From: Kalaharituber pfeilii
Lineage: Eukaryota > Ascomycota > Pezizomycetes > Pezizales > Pezizaceae
Direction: 5' to 3'
Length of the DNA: 64,000 bases
NCBI GenBank assembly: GCA_015179045.1
Contig: WHUZ01000011.1
Span: forward strand, 1-64,000
In this document: positions 25,626-37,000 of the stretch, piece after piece
Layout: every line of letters begins with the position of its first letter
How positions within the stretch are numbered: position 1 is the first letter of the stretch
The notes under the pieces: model-generated
Databases searched by the model: none
What the model was told of the DNA's origin: nothing
What the model saw: only the letters and a program-made list of their open reading frames with translations
Made by a program: the position numbers and the translations under genes

Positions 25626-27011
25626 TTAGTTTGTATCAGGATTAGCCACGAACAATCTCACTCCGCTCATCGTTCTTGTGCGTGCCTCCCTCTCGTCAAC
25701 ACTTCCTGACCTTCGCAAATCGGAGGTAGAATTTTTCATTTTTTCAAGTGCTGAAGATGGGGGTAAAAGCCCCAAGCCCTCGATAACACTACCAGAGCTA
25801 CTGGTTGAGGTGGAACCAGATGTAGACTTTCGTGATGGTATTGGGCCTTTGATAAAGTAATGCTGTTGCTGGCCATGCTCAGCTGTTGAATTACCAGGCA
25901 TGTGTCTAGGTGCGTTCCTAGGACTTAAGGCGTCGGAATTCGGAACTGCTGCTAATTCCTCGGCAGGATGCTCAGCAATTGACCGGGCAGGAGAATATGC
26001 GGATGATCCAGCAGAAGATTTTGATCCAGTTGAATTCATGTGGCGAAGACTGTCGGAATTGCGCCTACTCCTCTCATATTCTCTTGAACTATGTCGATGG
26101 TTCGAATTGAAGCTCGTTCTAGGAGCTCTGCGACTGCGTCTGGTCCCTCCCTCGCCACCGTACTCATCTTCTTCGCTGCTGTCGCCCATCACCTCACTTG
26201 CCGATAACCGCGTGGGAACCGCACCCACAATCAAAGATCCAGGGTCCATGACAATTTGCTTGCTACTCCCATGACCGCTTCCTCCATTTGATTTAACCCA
26301 GGCTTTCTTCTTTACCGTGTTAACTCCAGAGGCAGCTACTAACTTGCTCGGCCTAGCAGAGGAGAGAGTAAAGGAAGGTGATGTAGTGTGGCCTGAAACT
26401 CCTCCATAGAGACTTGATGCTGGGCTGTTAGAACTGCTGCCACCATGAGCACCAATATCTTGCAGGTATGAGGCTCCAGTAACTTCCATTGTCGCTCGCA
26501 CTTTTGCTGCACGTTGAGCTGCTATCATGCGTGGATCCTCCATCTGCGCACGTTCACACCAGACGGTTGCCTTTTGCTTGCGAAGAGTAGCTACATAGGC
26601 ATCTTGTTGCGGATTGCTTGGAACACTATGGTGGTGCTGCGGGTAAGGAGATCCTGTGCTAGAGGTCGACCCCAAGCAATGTGCAAATTGGTCATGTGGA
26701 TTCACATTGGTGTTGATGGAGGGTAAGTCTCGTTGCAATGGGTATGTCGAAAAGGATCCGGCTGAAGATGCTGACACCTGCTGTCGGCAAGTGTGATTAG
26801 GGTGTAAGCTATCACTTCCGTACTGATTAAAGGCAGTATAATGCGTCTGTTGTGTTGTTTGTTGCAGTTGCTGGTGTTCTGGAGGAACATATCGAGGGTT
26901 ATTCATCATCATCATCATCATGACTGAAACCGGTCGCGGTTTTCTCACGGGTATTGGTGGAGGTATCGAAGCCTGTTGTTGGTAGGAGTGGTAGGTTGCA
27001 ACCTCAGCCAT
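25626..27011 (-). CDS. Conserved Pezizomycotina protein of unknown function
   Basis: A single-exon frame gives 461 residues from the ATG at 27011. An in-frame ATG 18 codons earlier (27065) exists, but MAEVATYHSYQQQ followed by PVRKPRPVS looks like the family's usual N-terminus. A central conserved block, AYVATLRKQKATVWCERAQ then EDPRMIAAQRAAKVRATME, is predicted helical and basic. It is followed by Ser/Gly-rich disordered sequence, an acidic segment SSEEDEY and the conserved end MSGVRLFVANPD. There is no signal peptide or membrane helix. The Met tract at about 49-54 (ATG repeats) and Gln-rich runs suggest replication slippage. I recognise the pattern as a protein widespread in filamentous ascomycetes, but know no function; nuclear or regulatory disorder is only a guess. 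Confidence 0.8.
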   Translation of the reverse strand: MAEVATYHSYQQQASIPPPIPVRKPRPVSVMMMMMMNNPRYVPPEHQQLQQTTQQTHYTAFNQYGSDSLHPNHTCRQQVSASSAGSFSTYPLQRDLPSINTNVNPHDQFAHCLGSTSSTGSPYPQHHHSVPSNPQQDAYVATLRKQKATVWCERAQMEDPRMIAAQRAAKVRATMEVTGASYLQDIGAHGGSSSNSPASSLYGGVSGHTTSPSFTLSSARPSKLVAASGVNTVKKKAWVKSNGGSGHGSSKQIVMDPGSLIVGAVPTRLSASEVMGDSSEEDEYGGEGGTRRSRRAPRTSFNSNHRHSSREYERSRRNSDSLRHMNSTGSKSSAGSSAYSPARSIAEHPAEELAAVPNSDALSPRNAPRHMPGNSTAEHGQQQHYFIKGPIPSRKSTSGSTSTSSSGSVIEGLGLLPPSSALEKMKNSTSDLRRSGSVDEREARTRTMSGVRLFVANPDTN

Positions 27012-29080
27012 AGTTGAGATGGGGCAAGAAAAGGCTATAGGGAGTGCGGGGGTTAAAAGTTCCACCTTTCGCTAGGCCGCTAGCAACGCAGTACCTCAGT
27101 GACAAATTTGAATGGGATAGCAACCCAGGATGTATGTGAACACAGCTGGCTATGTGCTTTATGTATGAACCTAGCCTTGGTGGGGGCAGTTTAGCCCTAT
27201 CGAGGCTCGAGGCTCCAGGCTAGAAGGCTGGCCCTGGCGCTGCAACTAGCTTACGGCTGAGTCCAGTCTGCGAGACCATGAGCGCGGTGTCAGCTCCATG
27301 TCTGAGGCCTTCCGTTCTCGCTATGCGGTAGGGTATTCGCGCCTGTGCGCATGCAGAAGGGGAGAGTGTGTAATTAGCCCTTACATCAAAAAAAATGAGA
27401 CGAATTTCGGCGCCTCCTGTCCTGATCGGATTTGCCTCAGGTGCCCTCCGGTATCTGGGTAGGAAACAGGCGCCAAGCTTTAAAAACGGGGCCAGAAGGT
27501 GCACTAAGTAAGCCCCAATTAGCCATCACCGGGCGGCGCTTGAAAGTTCGTGGATTCATCCAGAGATTGAGAGGAATTATACCAGTTGGAGGAGCAGATT
27601 GTTGTTGTTGTAAAGAGAACTTCGAACGCTAATATTCAGAATGCTGCGAGAACGAGATGTGGGGCTCGTTTCCTGCTCGCCGGAGAGTGACAACCGCGAT
27701 CACGGACAATGAACTGGCGCAAGTCCAGTCTTTATTTCACAATGTACCAGGTCTCAGTCTCTACCCCGGCTTTGGCTGTAGAGAGATAGCGAATCAATGC
27801 GGATGAAGCAACGTCAACATGGATCTGCGGCCTTGCAGGTAGCCTGTTCATCCAGTGAGAGGGAAGAAAGGCTGGTTAGTGGTATCGAATGAAGTCAGGA
27901 AGAAAATAAAAGAAATAAAACCAAAGATTGAGCCCCGCGCTGGGATTGAGGGGAAGTGGTAAGCAAAGGCACCCAATAGCCCCAGAGCAAGAAGGTATGT
28001 AACCTGCGGAAGAAAATAAAAACCAGGACGGTGAACAATGGAATAGTAGACTGCCAATCACGAAACGCCGCGAGCAGGATTTTATGCTTCTCTTCACCGA
28101 AGCACTACCGGTCTGATACAATTTCCCTAGCCAGGGTACCTGCTAAATCCAAGATTTCGGTCGCAATTGAGAACGAGTACCACACAGCAATGGGGAACGA
28201 TGATGATGGATGATGCCAGTCGATCTGCGCCGAATAAAGGTAGCTGGTCTAGCATGTCGAAGCCAATTGCTACCCCCTGACCACTAAGAGACAACGTGCT
28301 CAGTTAGGTTGGGTTTCTGAAGTGCTAGTCGAACCAGCCCGGCGTCAGGTACGGTACTCGTACACTCAGTGGGTACACGGCCTGCCAACAACAAAATAGA
28401 AAAAAAAAAATGTCGGACCCCACCACTTCAAAAAAAACAGTACCACTACAGTCTTGATGCCACCAACGGGCTTCAGCTTTTAGCGGTTCCTCTATCGGGC
28501 ACGGGGGAAGCCTAAAAGCAATTGGGAGAACTGGTTACCCGGATGAGGGAAGATAGTCCGACCTGCCAGTTCCTAGATAGACGACAGCTAACCTCTCATC
28601 CGCTTTAGGTTTGAGATCAGTCTAGCTCTATTCTGGCAGCTGCGTATTTTATGTGCGCTAGGTTACAGTGACAGTGTAGAGCACTGTCAGATCAGCAATA
28701 TCTTAGGTTTGTGGTATCAGATAAGCTTAGGTATAATCCGTCACTGCGTCTCTACAGTAAGCAAAGCGATGGCACCTCCTTGCTTTTCGCTGTTAGTTTT
28801 TTCCGTGCCTGAGGCGAGGGGTGAAGGCTTCTAAGGCAAGGACAGAAGAGTGTGCAGGAACTCGGTGGAAATAATGAACAGGCCGCTCGTAAGCAGTGAA
28901 GAGAGTTAGTCGAGCATGTCCTTGCTTCAGGCCCCTTGGCACGCCTCTAGATACGGCTGATGAAGACGAGCTGGGAACCGCCGAGCGTCACCCTTCCCCG
29001 AGCCTGCTTTGAGAGCAGTGTTTGCTGTGTCCCTCAAATAAGGGCAACGAGACTGGCTCCGGGGATACCGGGGTTTGCAA

Positions 29081-29099
29081 GGGCGGGTGGGCGGGTGGG
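29081..29099 (+). other. G-quadruplex candidate with one-base loops
   Basis: GGGCGGGTGGGCGGGTGGG has five runs of three G separated by single bases, the arrangement known to give very stable parallel quadruplexes. More G runs follow to about 29140. It lies about 2.1 kb upstream of the minus-strand gene starting at 27011. Confidence 0.8.
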
Positions 29100-32000
29100 C
29101 GAGTGCGAGACGGGCGAGGGCGGGCGAGTCGCAGGTGCGGGTCAGGGCAGGCCTGCTGCGCCCGGCGTATCATAGAGGTGCAGTCAGGCCAGTGTGCGTG
29201 CCCAATCCGGCATCCCTCCAGCATCCAACGCTGCGAGCAAAGGCATTGCAGCCATCCATCCAGCCTGCACGCTGCTCTCGGCTATCACGACTAGGACCCC
29301 ATCAGCCCATGCACAGAGGCCGCTGGTATGATACGCTACATAAGGAGAGGCAATGGCAGAGCGATGCAGCACGCAGCCTCAAGCCACATGTCACCACCTC
29401 AGACCTTCTAATGGAAGGGACAGAACTTAGCTTGTCTGCTGCAGCAAAGCATGGAGACGGCGAATGGTAACCCGACCAGACAAACAGGCCTTATCTGTAC
29501 GAGTACGAGTACAGTACTAGTACTCTACAGCCACCACAGAAACATTGCACCCCCAAAAGAGTGACTTACTGCTCTAAAGTACTACACTATCCCCTTAACT
29601 GCATAGATTGGAAAGATTGAAAGCAATGACGAAGTATGACGGAAGGCTTAGATCTATTGGCTCACGACCAAAGTTATCGCTTGTACGACACATAACACTC
29701 CCACGCTCCACTTTGTGAGGCAACCGAAAACTGAGTTATGAAAAAATTCCAGCGTTGCAGACGACAAGTCGATACCAAAATTTATATTATGCCATAGTAA
29801 CCGCGCTGTCATACGTTTGTCGGGCCAGGTATCTGTTGAAGTTTTTTCCGGAGGTGCCGAAGGACCGGGTAAGCATCATTGGCGCATTCTTCTGCGGCGC
29901 CGAGATCGCTGTACTAGTACTGCAACCTTCGCTCGTCTAGCACTGAGAACCTGATCCAGTGTATCGTCATTGCGAAAGTACAACGAATCTCTGTTTGGAG
30001 TAATAGGTTGCGAAGCCCATAGCCACGTGCATACCTTTCTGGTAAGCCATATGCCAATCTTAGTCGACTGCAAATTATTGAGCAAATCGCATTCCTGCAG
30101 TCGCGTCAAACCTTTCCGATATACGAGTTGAACTCAACAGGTACACGATAATAAAGTGCTGCAATCTGCAGATGCGTGGGCCGCTATGTGTCCTCTATCC
30201 TTCATTGTTAATTGCAGCTACGCTGGCGAATTTCAGCTCCCAAGCACTTCGATAATTTATGAAGCTATTCCTTAATTGTCCTTAAATCCTGGCCAATAGT
30301 AATTTTCAGTAGGCTAATTCGGGTTCAAGGGTACAAGTACATGGAACCTTGTACATTTTTCTCTTCTGGTGAGCCTAACGTCCAAAGCTGCTTACTTACC
30401 TGTTACTCTATGGCTAAATGTTGATTCAACGCATTAACGGACGAATCGCAGCATGTATGAGCAGGCATGTGCTGCATGCAGGAAGTGTGGCGCTTATCTG
30501 TATTTCTGTGCCATTAGCATAACAAAAGCGGTGTCTCATAATCGTGGCTTGAGTTATTATTGTGAGTTGAAAAGCATACTCTGTAGAAGGGCATTTAATC
30601 TTTCAAAACATCAAGTATTTATCTGGAGTCCATCTCCCTAGCTAACATCAATGGCCGTTATGCAACCGTACTATAGACGAGTTAGTGTGTACAATTGGAA
30701 ACTCAGATATACATCATTTATATCACTGCCATCATTCCAAATATGAATTAGGATCGTTTTTCTGCACAAACGACATTACTGAGTGTGAAATGAATCATTC
30801 ATTCCAGAAGTGATTTTCTCCTGATGATACTACACTAGGAAGGTAGATAACAGTCGAGGGCCGTTAGCCTAACACAATATTCCCATATCAGCGCAATCCA
30901 AGGTACCCTAAATTATCGCTTTTAATGATTTAAGCTCCAGTCCCTCGATTAATAGAGGCTCTATTTACGCAGATACAGGCATGTTACATGGCTGATTTTG
31001 CGGCTACTTAGCGAGAATACATCATCAAACATACCTAACCGCAATCCCTACCAGTGTTCCGCATTTCTGTTAACCGTGATTTTACGTATAGAATCATTTC
31101 TTCACAAACATTACTCATGTGACTTTTTCAAAATCGGGCATCATAATGGTAAAATATACCATTTGACGGGGAATAGTCATACATCTCGTTGAACTCCGAG
31201 TTTGTCGGTTATGACATCCAAGAATGGCAGTATCAGCGCGGAAATCCATTGAGAGGGGCCCACTGGCCATGGGATTTCTTAAGTCGGCTTTATCACCAGC
31301 ACGCTCATTGAACAGGTTACACAAGAAATAGAAGATGGTAGGACCCAGCAGTTTGCAAAATCGGAGTTTGTTCAACATGTGTTTTCTGTCTTATGGCACT
31401 ACATCTCTTGGGCGTGTGTTCAATACTCTATGTAATGCTGATGCTTACAAATGATGGCTCATTAGGTTTCTGGAAATTTCACAATCTTAGATGTCTCTTT
31501 GACCGGCAGCAGCTAATGATAGTTAAAGTTTGGGTGTGTGGAATTGTAAAAAGCTGGAGTAACCCAGCCTTATTTACTGAGAAAGAAGGAATCCAGCCCA
31601 TTGCTGACCACAGGGCAAGGCCTGAATGGCCTCGAGGACGTTGTAGAAGCTAGTTTGACGTTGCATGGGCTTATACCAAGTTTGCTCTCACGCGGAGATG
31701 GAGATTGTATTGAGTAATCTTGTGGAAATGCATCACACGCAGATTTTGTTCGGGTGCATAGGAGCTCAGCCGGTAAGTAACCCTTGTTCTTACTGCCTCA
31801 CAGAAGGAGACAGCCCTGTCGGCTCCACGGAAAGGATACTGATAACGATTTTCTGCTAGTAAGAATCCAGATATACATATTAACTGCTTCACAAACTCAC
31901 CTGTCAGCCGACCTAAGTAATCCAAGAAAATAAATAACTTAACTTGAAAGGAGGTTTTATTTCACCTCATACCAATGTACTTCATTGATGAAAGAGTTTC

Positions 32001-33050
32001 TCTTGGTATGTAGATTATCATGAAGTTCTTATTTCCAGATTTGGACATAGTTCCTATTTCTTGAAACTATTATGCAACGGTAACTAGGGGGTCGTGCCAA
32101 CCAGACTACGGTAACTATGGTTACACAAGCCTTGAGTTAAGGCTTAAGGCGATGATGCTTTGGAGCGAGTTAGAATTACATTTGTGGCACGGACACTCCA
32201 ATAACACGATCTTGGTGCAGCTCGTTTTGGTGAAGAGTAGGCATACTGAGAAACTGTGGAAGCAAATATCTGTATCACAAACGTCGGCATTTTATTAAGA
32301 CAGTTGTAAGTTGGAAATTGAAACCCACAGCACTGAACTGAACGTCAGAAAATATGTCAAGAGACACCCAGGACACTCCCCGGTTTCAAACCTCCGACTA
32401 ACCTCAGCTGGCTTCCAAGAGATTAAATACTCATAAAAAAAAAGATTTTTGTGTGTCAATCCTGGTATGAAGCCTAAGGTATGTCTCTGTCTCGCGGGCA
32501 CGCGAAATCGCCCCACCCTAAAAGAGCTTGGTTATGGAGCTCAAATGACGACAGGTACCCCTGCAAAGTCTGTGATGAGCCAAAATTCGAGGCTTCCATT
32601 GGCCAGTAGATGTCCTTGCATTGTGCACAGATACTCCCAAGAAGAAATTTGAATCCTTTTTTGAGTGGGACGAAATTTGAGGATTTCGCGTGTCCGAGGG
32701 ATGTATGTGCAGTACATGTCTAAGTCATAAGGCTGTGTATGTCTCTGCTGCTGTGGCATTTACTCTATTCGTCGTCAGGCAAATTTGACTACAAACGTGA
32801 GTCCAACCTGTGCGACTTCGCCAAATTGCCTGTGTAACCAACTGCAACCCTTGACTACGGTACTTACTGACAATTGACAACACAGTGGGTTCAGAAACAA
32901 ACGATGACTATGGTTATACAACATAGTACCTATGTAGTCTGCAGCCTTCGGGAGATAGGCATGGATCAGTTTATCAAATAAGTGGGTATTGATTGATATG
33001 TGTGCATACATACAATATGCGGTGTGATGAGGCCTGGTAATTAATATAGC

Positions 33051-33073
33051 GGGGGTGGGGGTTGGGGTTGGGG
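33051..33073 (+). other. G-quadruplex candidate, TTGGGG type
   Basis: Four runs of four or five G are joined by T or TT, giving a GGGGTT repeat reminiscent of a ciliate telomere repeat. It is isolated in an intergenic region, so a telomere relic is unlikely. Confidence 0.75.
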
Positions 33074-34539
33074 CTGAGCGGGGTGGTAGTATGGAGTAAG
33101 GATAAGGTATGTCTTAGTGGCAACTCGAGACGCACCTTCCAATGCATGTATGTAAAGAAAAACGTGGGAATCCAGGGATATTAGGGAAAAAAGAATCAAA
33201 CAGAACAAATGGCAAAAGAGAGGAAATGGATAGAAAAATATAACAATATGCAAATGCGGGGAAACATCGTTGATTAGTACTATTGAAAGTTTTAGGAATA
33301 TGGCAATATTGAAAGGGATTACATGCTGGGGTTGGAGAGGAAGGGGTACAGGGATTCAAGAACTTAAAGGGATCTTTACGCGATATAGCCTCCCCAACTT
33401 TTGCGTGTTATCCCGCGGAGAAAGGCGTTGTACCTACTGAATACATTAAGACCAAGACTTTCACTGGGTAGTCGGGCTTTCGAGGAATGGAATTTAACTG
33501 AGGGTAAATGGAATACATGAACAGGGCAATGAATTTTCAAAAGAGGTGGAGGTGAGGAGTTAACGTGAACAGAAAGGAGTGTTTTCAATTGATATGGCCG
33601 CGTAGCTATATAAATGCTTGAAGGATGCATCTATGTGCGGGATATATTTTCCAGATCGGCCTATGGTGTATTCGGTGGTGTGATGTTGACAATTGCATGG
33701 ACGGCGAGGTAATTGAAGAGACAACAGGGGCAATGCTAACACATCTAATCTAATGCTTGCTAGATACCGAGGTATCCAGAGAAACAGCTACTATATACCA
33801 GCGCTTTTACCTTCCTTCTTTCCTTGTGGCGACTGCCAGCTCAGAATTGATTCACAAGTATATGCAGTCTATCATGAGACTTCTTATGTAGTAAGTCAAG
33901 TACTCGTACTTAACTGGGTGCTTCTTGATCAGCGTACTGGCACTACTTAAAAAGACTTCCTATTGTAATACTACCAAATAAGGTAGTATTTAAGAGCATA
34001 TCACGGATTCGTGCTGCCCCCTCTCGTGGGCATCTCTGCAGTGATATCTGCATTTCATTCCGGGCTGATCGTGTTTGAGGTTCATACACAGCATTCCGAT
34101 TGGCATAAAACATGCTCAAAATCGGAGAGGCCACTTGAACGTTTGCCACTAATAGTAGGTGTCTGGCCAATGGGAGGCTCCAAATGTAGATGCAAGCTGG
34201 AGGATATGGTATGGAGTGCCGAGCATGATACCTAGCAACATCAATTTGGCAGAACATAGAGAACCTCTGCTGACTATGACTCTCTAAGATGAACTCAATA
34301 GGATGAGAGAGCAGAGCCCGAGACTACACCTACGTGTCTTGTGAAATACCCGGCCCGAACTGCGAGATCGAGAGGTTTGTGCAGTGATTGGGCAAAACTA
34401 TTTGTAGGCGGTCCCGGATATCAACTACCATGCGACGTAATTCTTCACACTTGGCAAACACAACAACAGCATAGCTCGTGGAAGGGAACTGCCTGAAAAA
34501 TATGCGGTCCCCAATTATCGGAATGTGACGAGCTCGTGA

Positions 34540-35530
34540 GCCTTTGATTGATATCAGCAATCAGACAGGGGTCTCAATATATAAACTGTTGCTCACACTA
34601 TCAGGCGGGCGGAAGAAGACCGAAGATGTCAAATCTCTTCCTAGATCAGGCCGTCCTATGAATATTACTATGCGGATTGATCTAAGAACGTTGGGCAGGT
34701 CGCCAGGACCGTTCTATAATTTATGCAACCTTGCGTCCCGAAATTGCACCCTAGGTAAGTAGATGTACAATGTACCAGAAATTACAAGCAGCAAGAATTC
34801 GAAAATATCGCAAGGAAAAGCAACCCTAGATTACCGCAAATACTGCCAAATTACAGTATGAGTGGACTAAGCGGTAGAGTACGGACACTGGATTTCTAAG
34901 GATTTTCTCACTAGAGTGATTTGGAGTGATAAATGTTAAGTGGAACATAGTGCAATTCCAGTTGTGAAGCGGGTCTTCAGAACTCCGGAGCAAAAGTGGT
35001 GTGTAGAAGCAACTAAATTAAGCGCTGATATTAAGGAAATGCTTTGAGAGTGCTTCATCGGGAGTGAGAAGAGTGGTTCATGGCCTGTGGAGTGAAATCC
35101 AAACACCAGAAATGTAGGCCATTTCGCTCATATCCGTGCCTTAAACAAAGAATTTCCTTTTTTTCTTGGAACTATCTTAACGAAAATACTCCTTTCAAGC
35201 GGAATACTTTCTTTACACAAGACAATGCTCCAGTTCATATAACACGGGATACCATCACTTGGTTTAGAGATAAGGGCATTCGCCTCTTTCCCAACTGGCC
35301 ACCCTACTCCCCTGATCTCAATCCCAACATCCCTGGATTGGAGTAGGCCAATCTCCATACCTATTATCCATACCTAGCGACCATGCCTGGCTCCCATAAG
35401 ACCCATTGCAGAGGCTCTCGGTGATGCTCTCATTTACTGCTAGGAGCTAATCAAAACCCATCATCTCCAGAATCTTGTTGCCAGTGCTTTTATTAATGCT
35501 CCTGGGTCAGTATTGAGCTTTTTGTGATTA
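34540..35530 (+). pseudogene. Decayed Tc1/mariner-family transposase
   Basis: The N-terminal helix-turn-helix region is visible at 34544-34700 (ISNQTGVS, then KKTEDVKSLPRSGRP). Continuing in shifting frames are IWSDKC near 34920, VFRTPEQKW near 34975, a WGCF-like CFIGSEK near 35055, and the catalytic region QDNAPVH (35220) with NWPPYSPDLNP (35290). A C-terminal EALGDALI stretch follows near 35415. These are hallmark Tc1-like DDE transposase motifs in the right order. At least several stops and frame changes break the frame, so the element cannot make transposase. Terminal inverted repeats were not found by eye. Confidence 0.85.
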
Positions 35531-36289
35531 GCAGTTTTATTCATTTCTGTTCATTTTCATGTAATCTCATAAATTTCGCAATTTTTGTTCATGCACAATG
35601 TCTTATAGAATCTGCGCGAGCCATGGCCGCCGTGCGCGGCTTTGCAAATGCTTTTGTCACATGACTGTTTTTGTTTTATGGAGGGTTGCTAATAAGTAAT
35701 ATTTGTGGAAGACGAAGATGAGTTTCATAGTTTGGATGATCAAAGTTAATATCTGGAGGAGAGTGTATGTGATATATGCGGTATATTTTACAAGTTTATT
35801 GGCTCTTGTTTTGAAGGAAGATTATGTGAGGATGGAGTAGAGAATTTTCGTGAGAATATTTGTAGTGAGAAAAATGATAACGGGGAAGAGGAGTCGGGGG
35901 ATGTGGGGAGGATATGTGTTAAGTCAACTAGGTTATGTGTCGGTGGACGGAGTACCGAGTTAGGGAATGAACACTACATACTAGTTAAACAGGGGGCGAA
36001 ATGAGAAAAGCGAGGATTATGCTGCAAGCAGATGTGCGGGAGCAGGGATAGCTTTACAGTTGGTTTTAATATTGGGGCCAGAGCGGGGAGTGCTCGTACA
36101 TACACTACCTGTGAAGAAACCAATCCCATTTTCCTGCTACTTCCCCAATGAAAACAGCACCACCTTGAAACCTAGACTATTTGAATCCATTGATCATAGA
36201 CCGACAAACTAAACATTATCATACAGAAAAAAAGAAAGTCCATATTCAACGCCCCTATTTCTTAATGCAATCCACGACAACCGAAAAGT
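35531..36289. other. Intergenic, no supported gene
   Basis: This spacer lies between the decayed transposase and the decayed minus-strand orphan-family gene. It is rich in A/G-purine tracts near 35700-36000. I see nothing else. Confidence 0.4.
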
Positions 36290-37000
36290 CCCTCATCCAT
36301 CTTTGTTTCTCTCATGCCCTCAGATTGCCAATCTTCTCCTGATGTGATGTATGATACACTTCGCCTTTCTTATTCCCGTTTTATATCTTCCACTGCGAGC
36401 AGGCATTGTTTCACTGCCTCTCTAATAGTTGATTTCTCTGACTCTGTAACAAAAATGAACCCCTCTACCGTGACTGAATTCACATCCATCGTAACGAATT
36501 CCTCATAGCCACCCGTCTGCTTGTCCTGTAAAATTATCTTTTTTTCTTACGCAAACGTTTGTGACGTCCCGTTTTAAGTCTAAAATCGGCGAATATCGGC
36601 ATAACGATATGATGAACTAAGTCATTAACGTTGGCTTCGGTTCGTCCACTCCAGGATATCCTTCGGCTTCGAAATGTTCTGAGATGCGCTCATAAGACTT
36701 CCCCCATGTTTTTGCGATGCCATTCCCCTTGAACCATGTTCTTGTATTGTGCAAATAATATTCCTAACTGCAACTGCTTGCTCGTGGAGCGTCTCCGTTC
36801 TAACACTTTAATCTCTCCTGTGCACCTTCCAAAGTAACGTTCGAATACGAAATATCCCACGGGAATTTTTTCTCCTATTATGACGCTCTTGCTTCCTCTT
36901 TTCTGCCCAGCATTCTCCTTTACCCGCTGTGTTGTGAAGTCGCGGTGGCAGATCCATAAATACGTTGCTCCTGTCCCAATATTCAAGGAATCAAAAGGAC
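36290..37000 (-). pseudogene. Decayed fungal orphan-family gene, possible PD-(D/E)XK-like fold
   Basis: Read leftward, the segments are LNIGTGATYLWICHRDFTTQ (from about 36990), VGYFVFERYFGRCTGEIKVL and QYKNMVQGEWHRKNMGEV. Next come YERISEHFEAEGYPGVDEP, NVNDLVHHIVMPIFADFR, GGYEEFVTMDVNSVTVEGF with IFVTES, AVKQCLLAVEDI and SGEDWQ (near 36335). I recall this series from a multicopy ascomycete family of unknown function. The D...VEGFIFVTES step followed by a helix resembles a restriction-nuclease-like core, which is inference. The frame is broken by a one-base shift near 36690, another near 36630, and stops near 36540 and 36380. The start region upstream of 36990 is not convincing. Confidence 0.6.

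Larger units (their letters stand above)
27012..34539. other. Long intergenic region, no supported gene
   Basis: About 7.5 kb contains only short unspliced open frames without recognisable domains on either strand. Notable elements are the G-rich sites at 29081-29099 and 33051-33073. The sequence is neither strongly AT-biased nor visibly repetitive, so it is not obviously RIP-mutated. Confidence 0.4.

Noticed and set aside
28301..28360. TCGAACCAGC, a possible tRNA B-box on the minus strand
   Set aside because: Flanking bases do not form a T-arm or acceptor stem, so no tRNA can be drawn.
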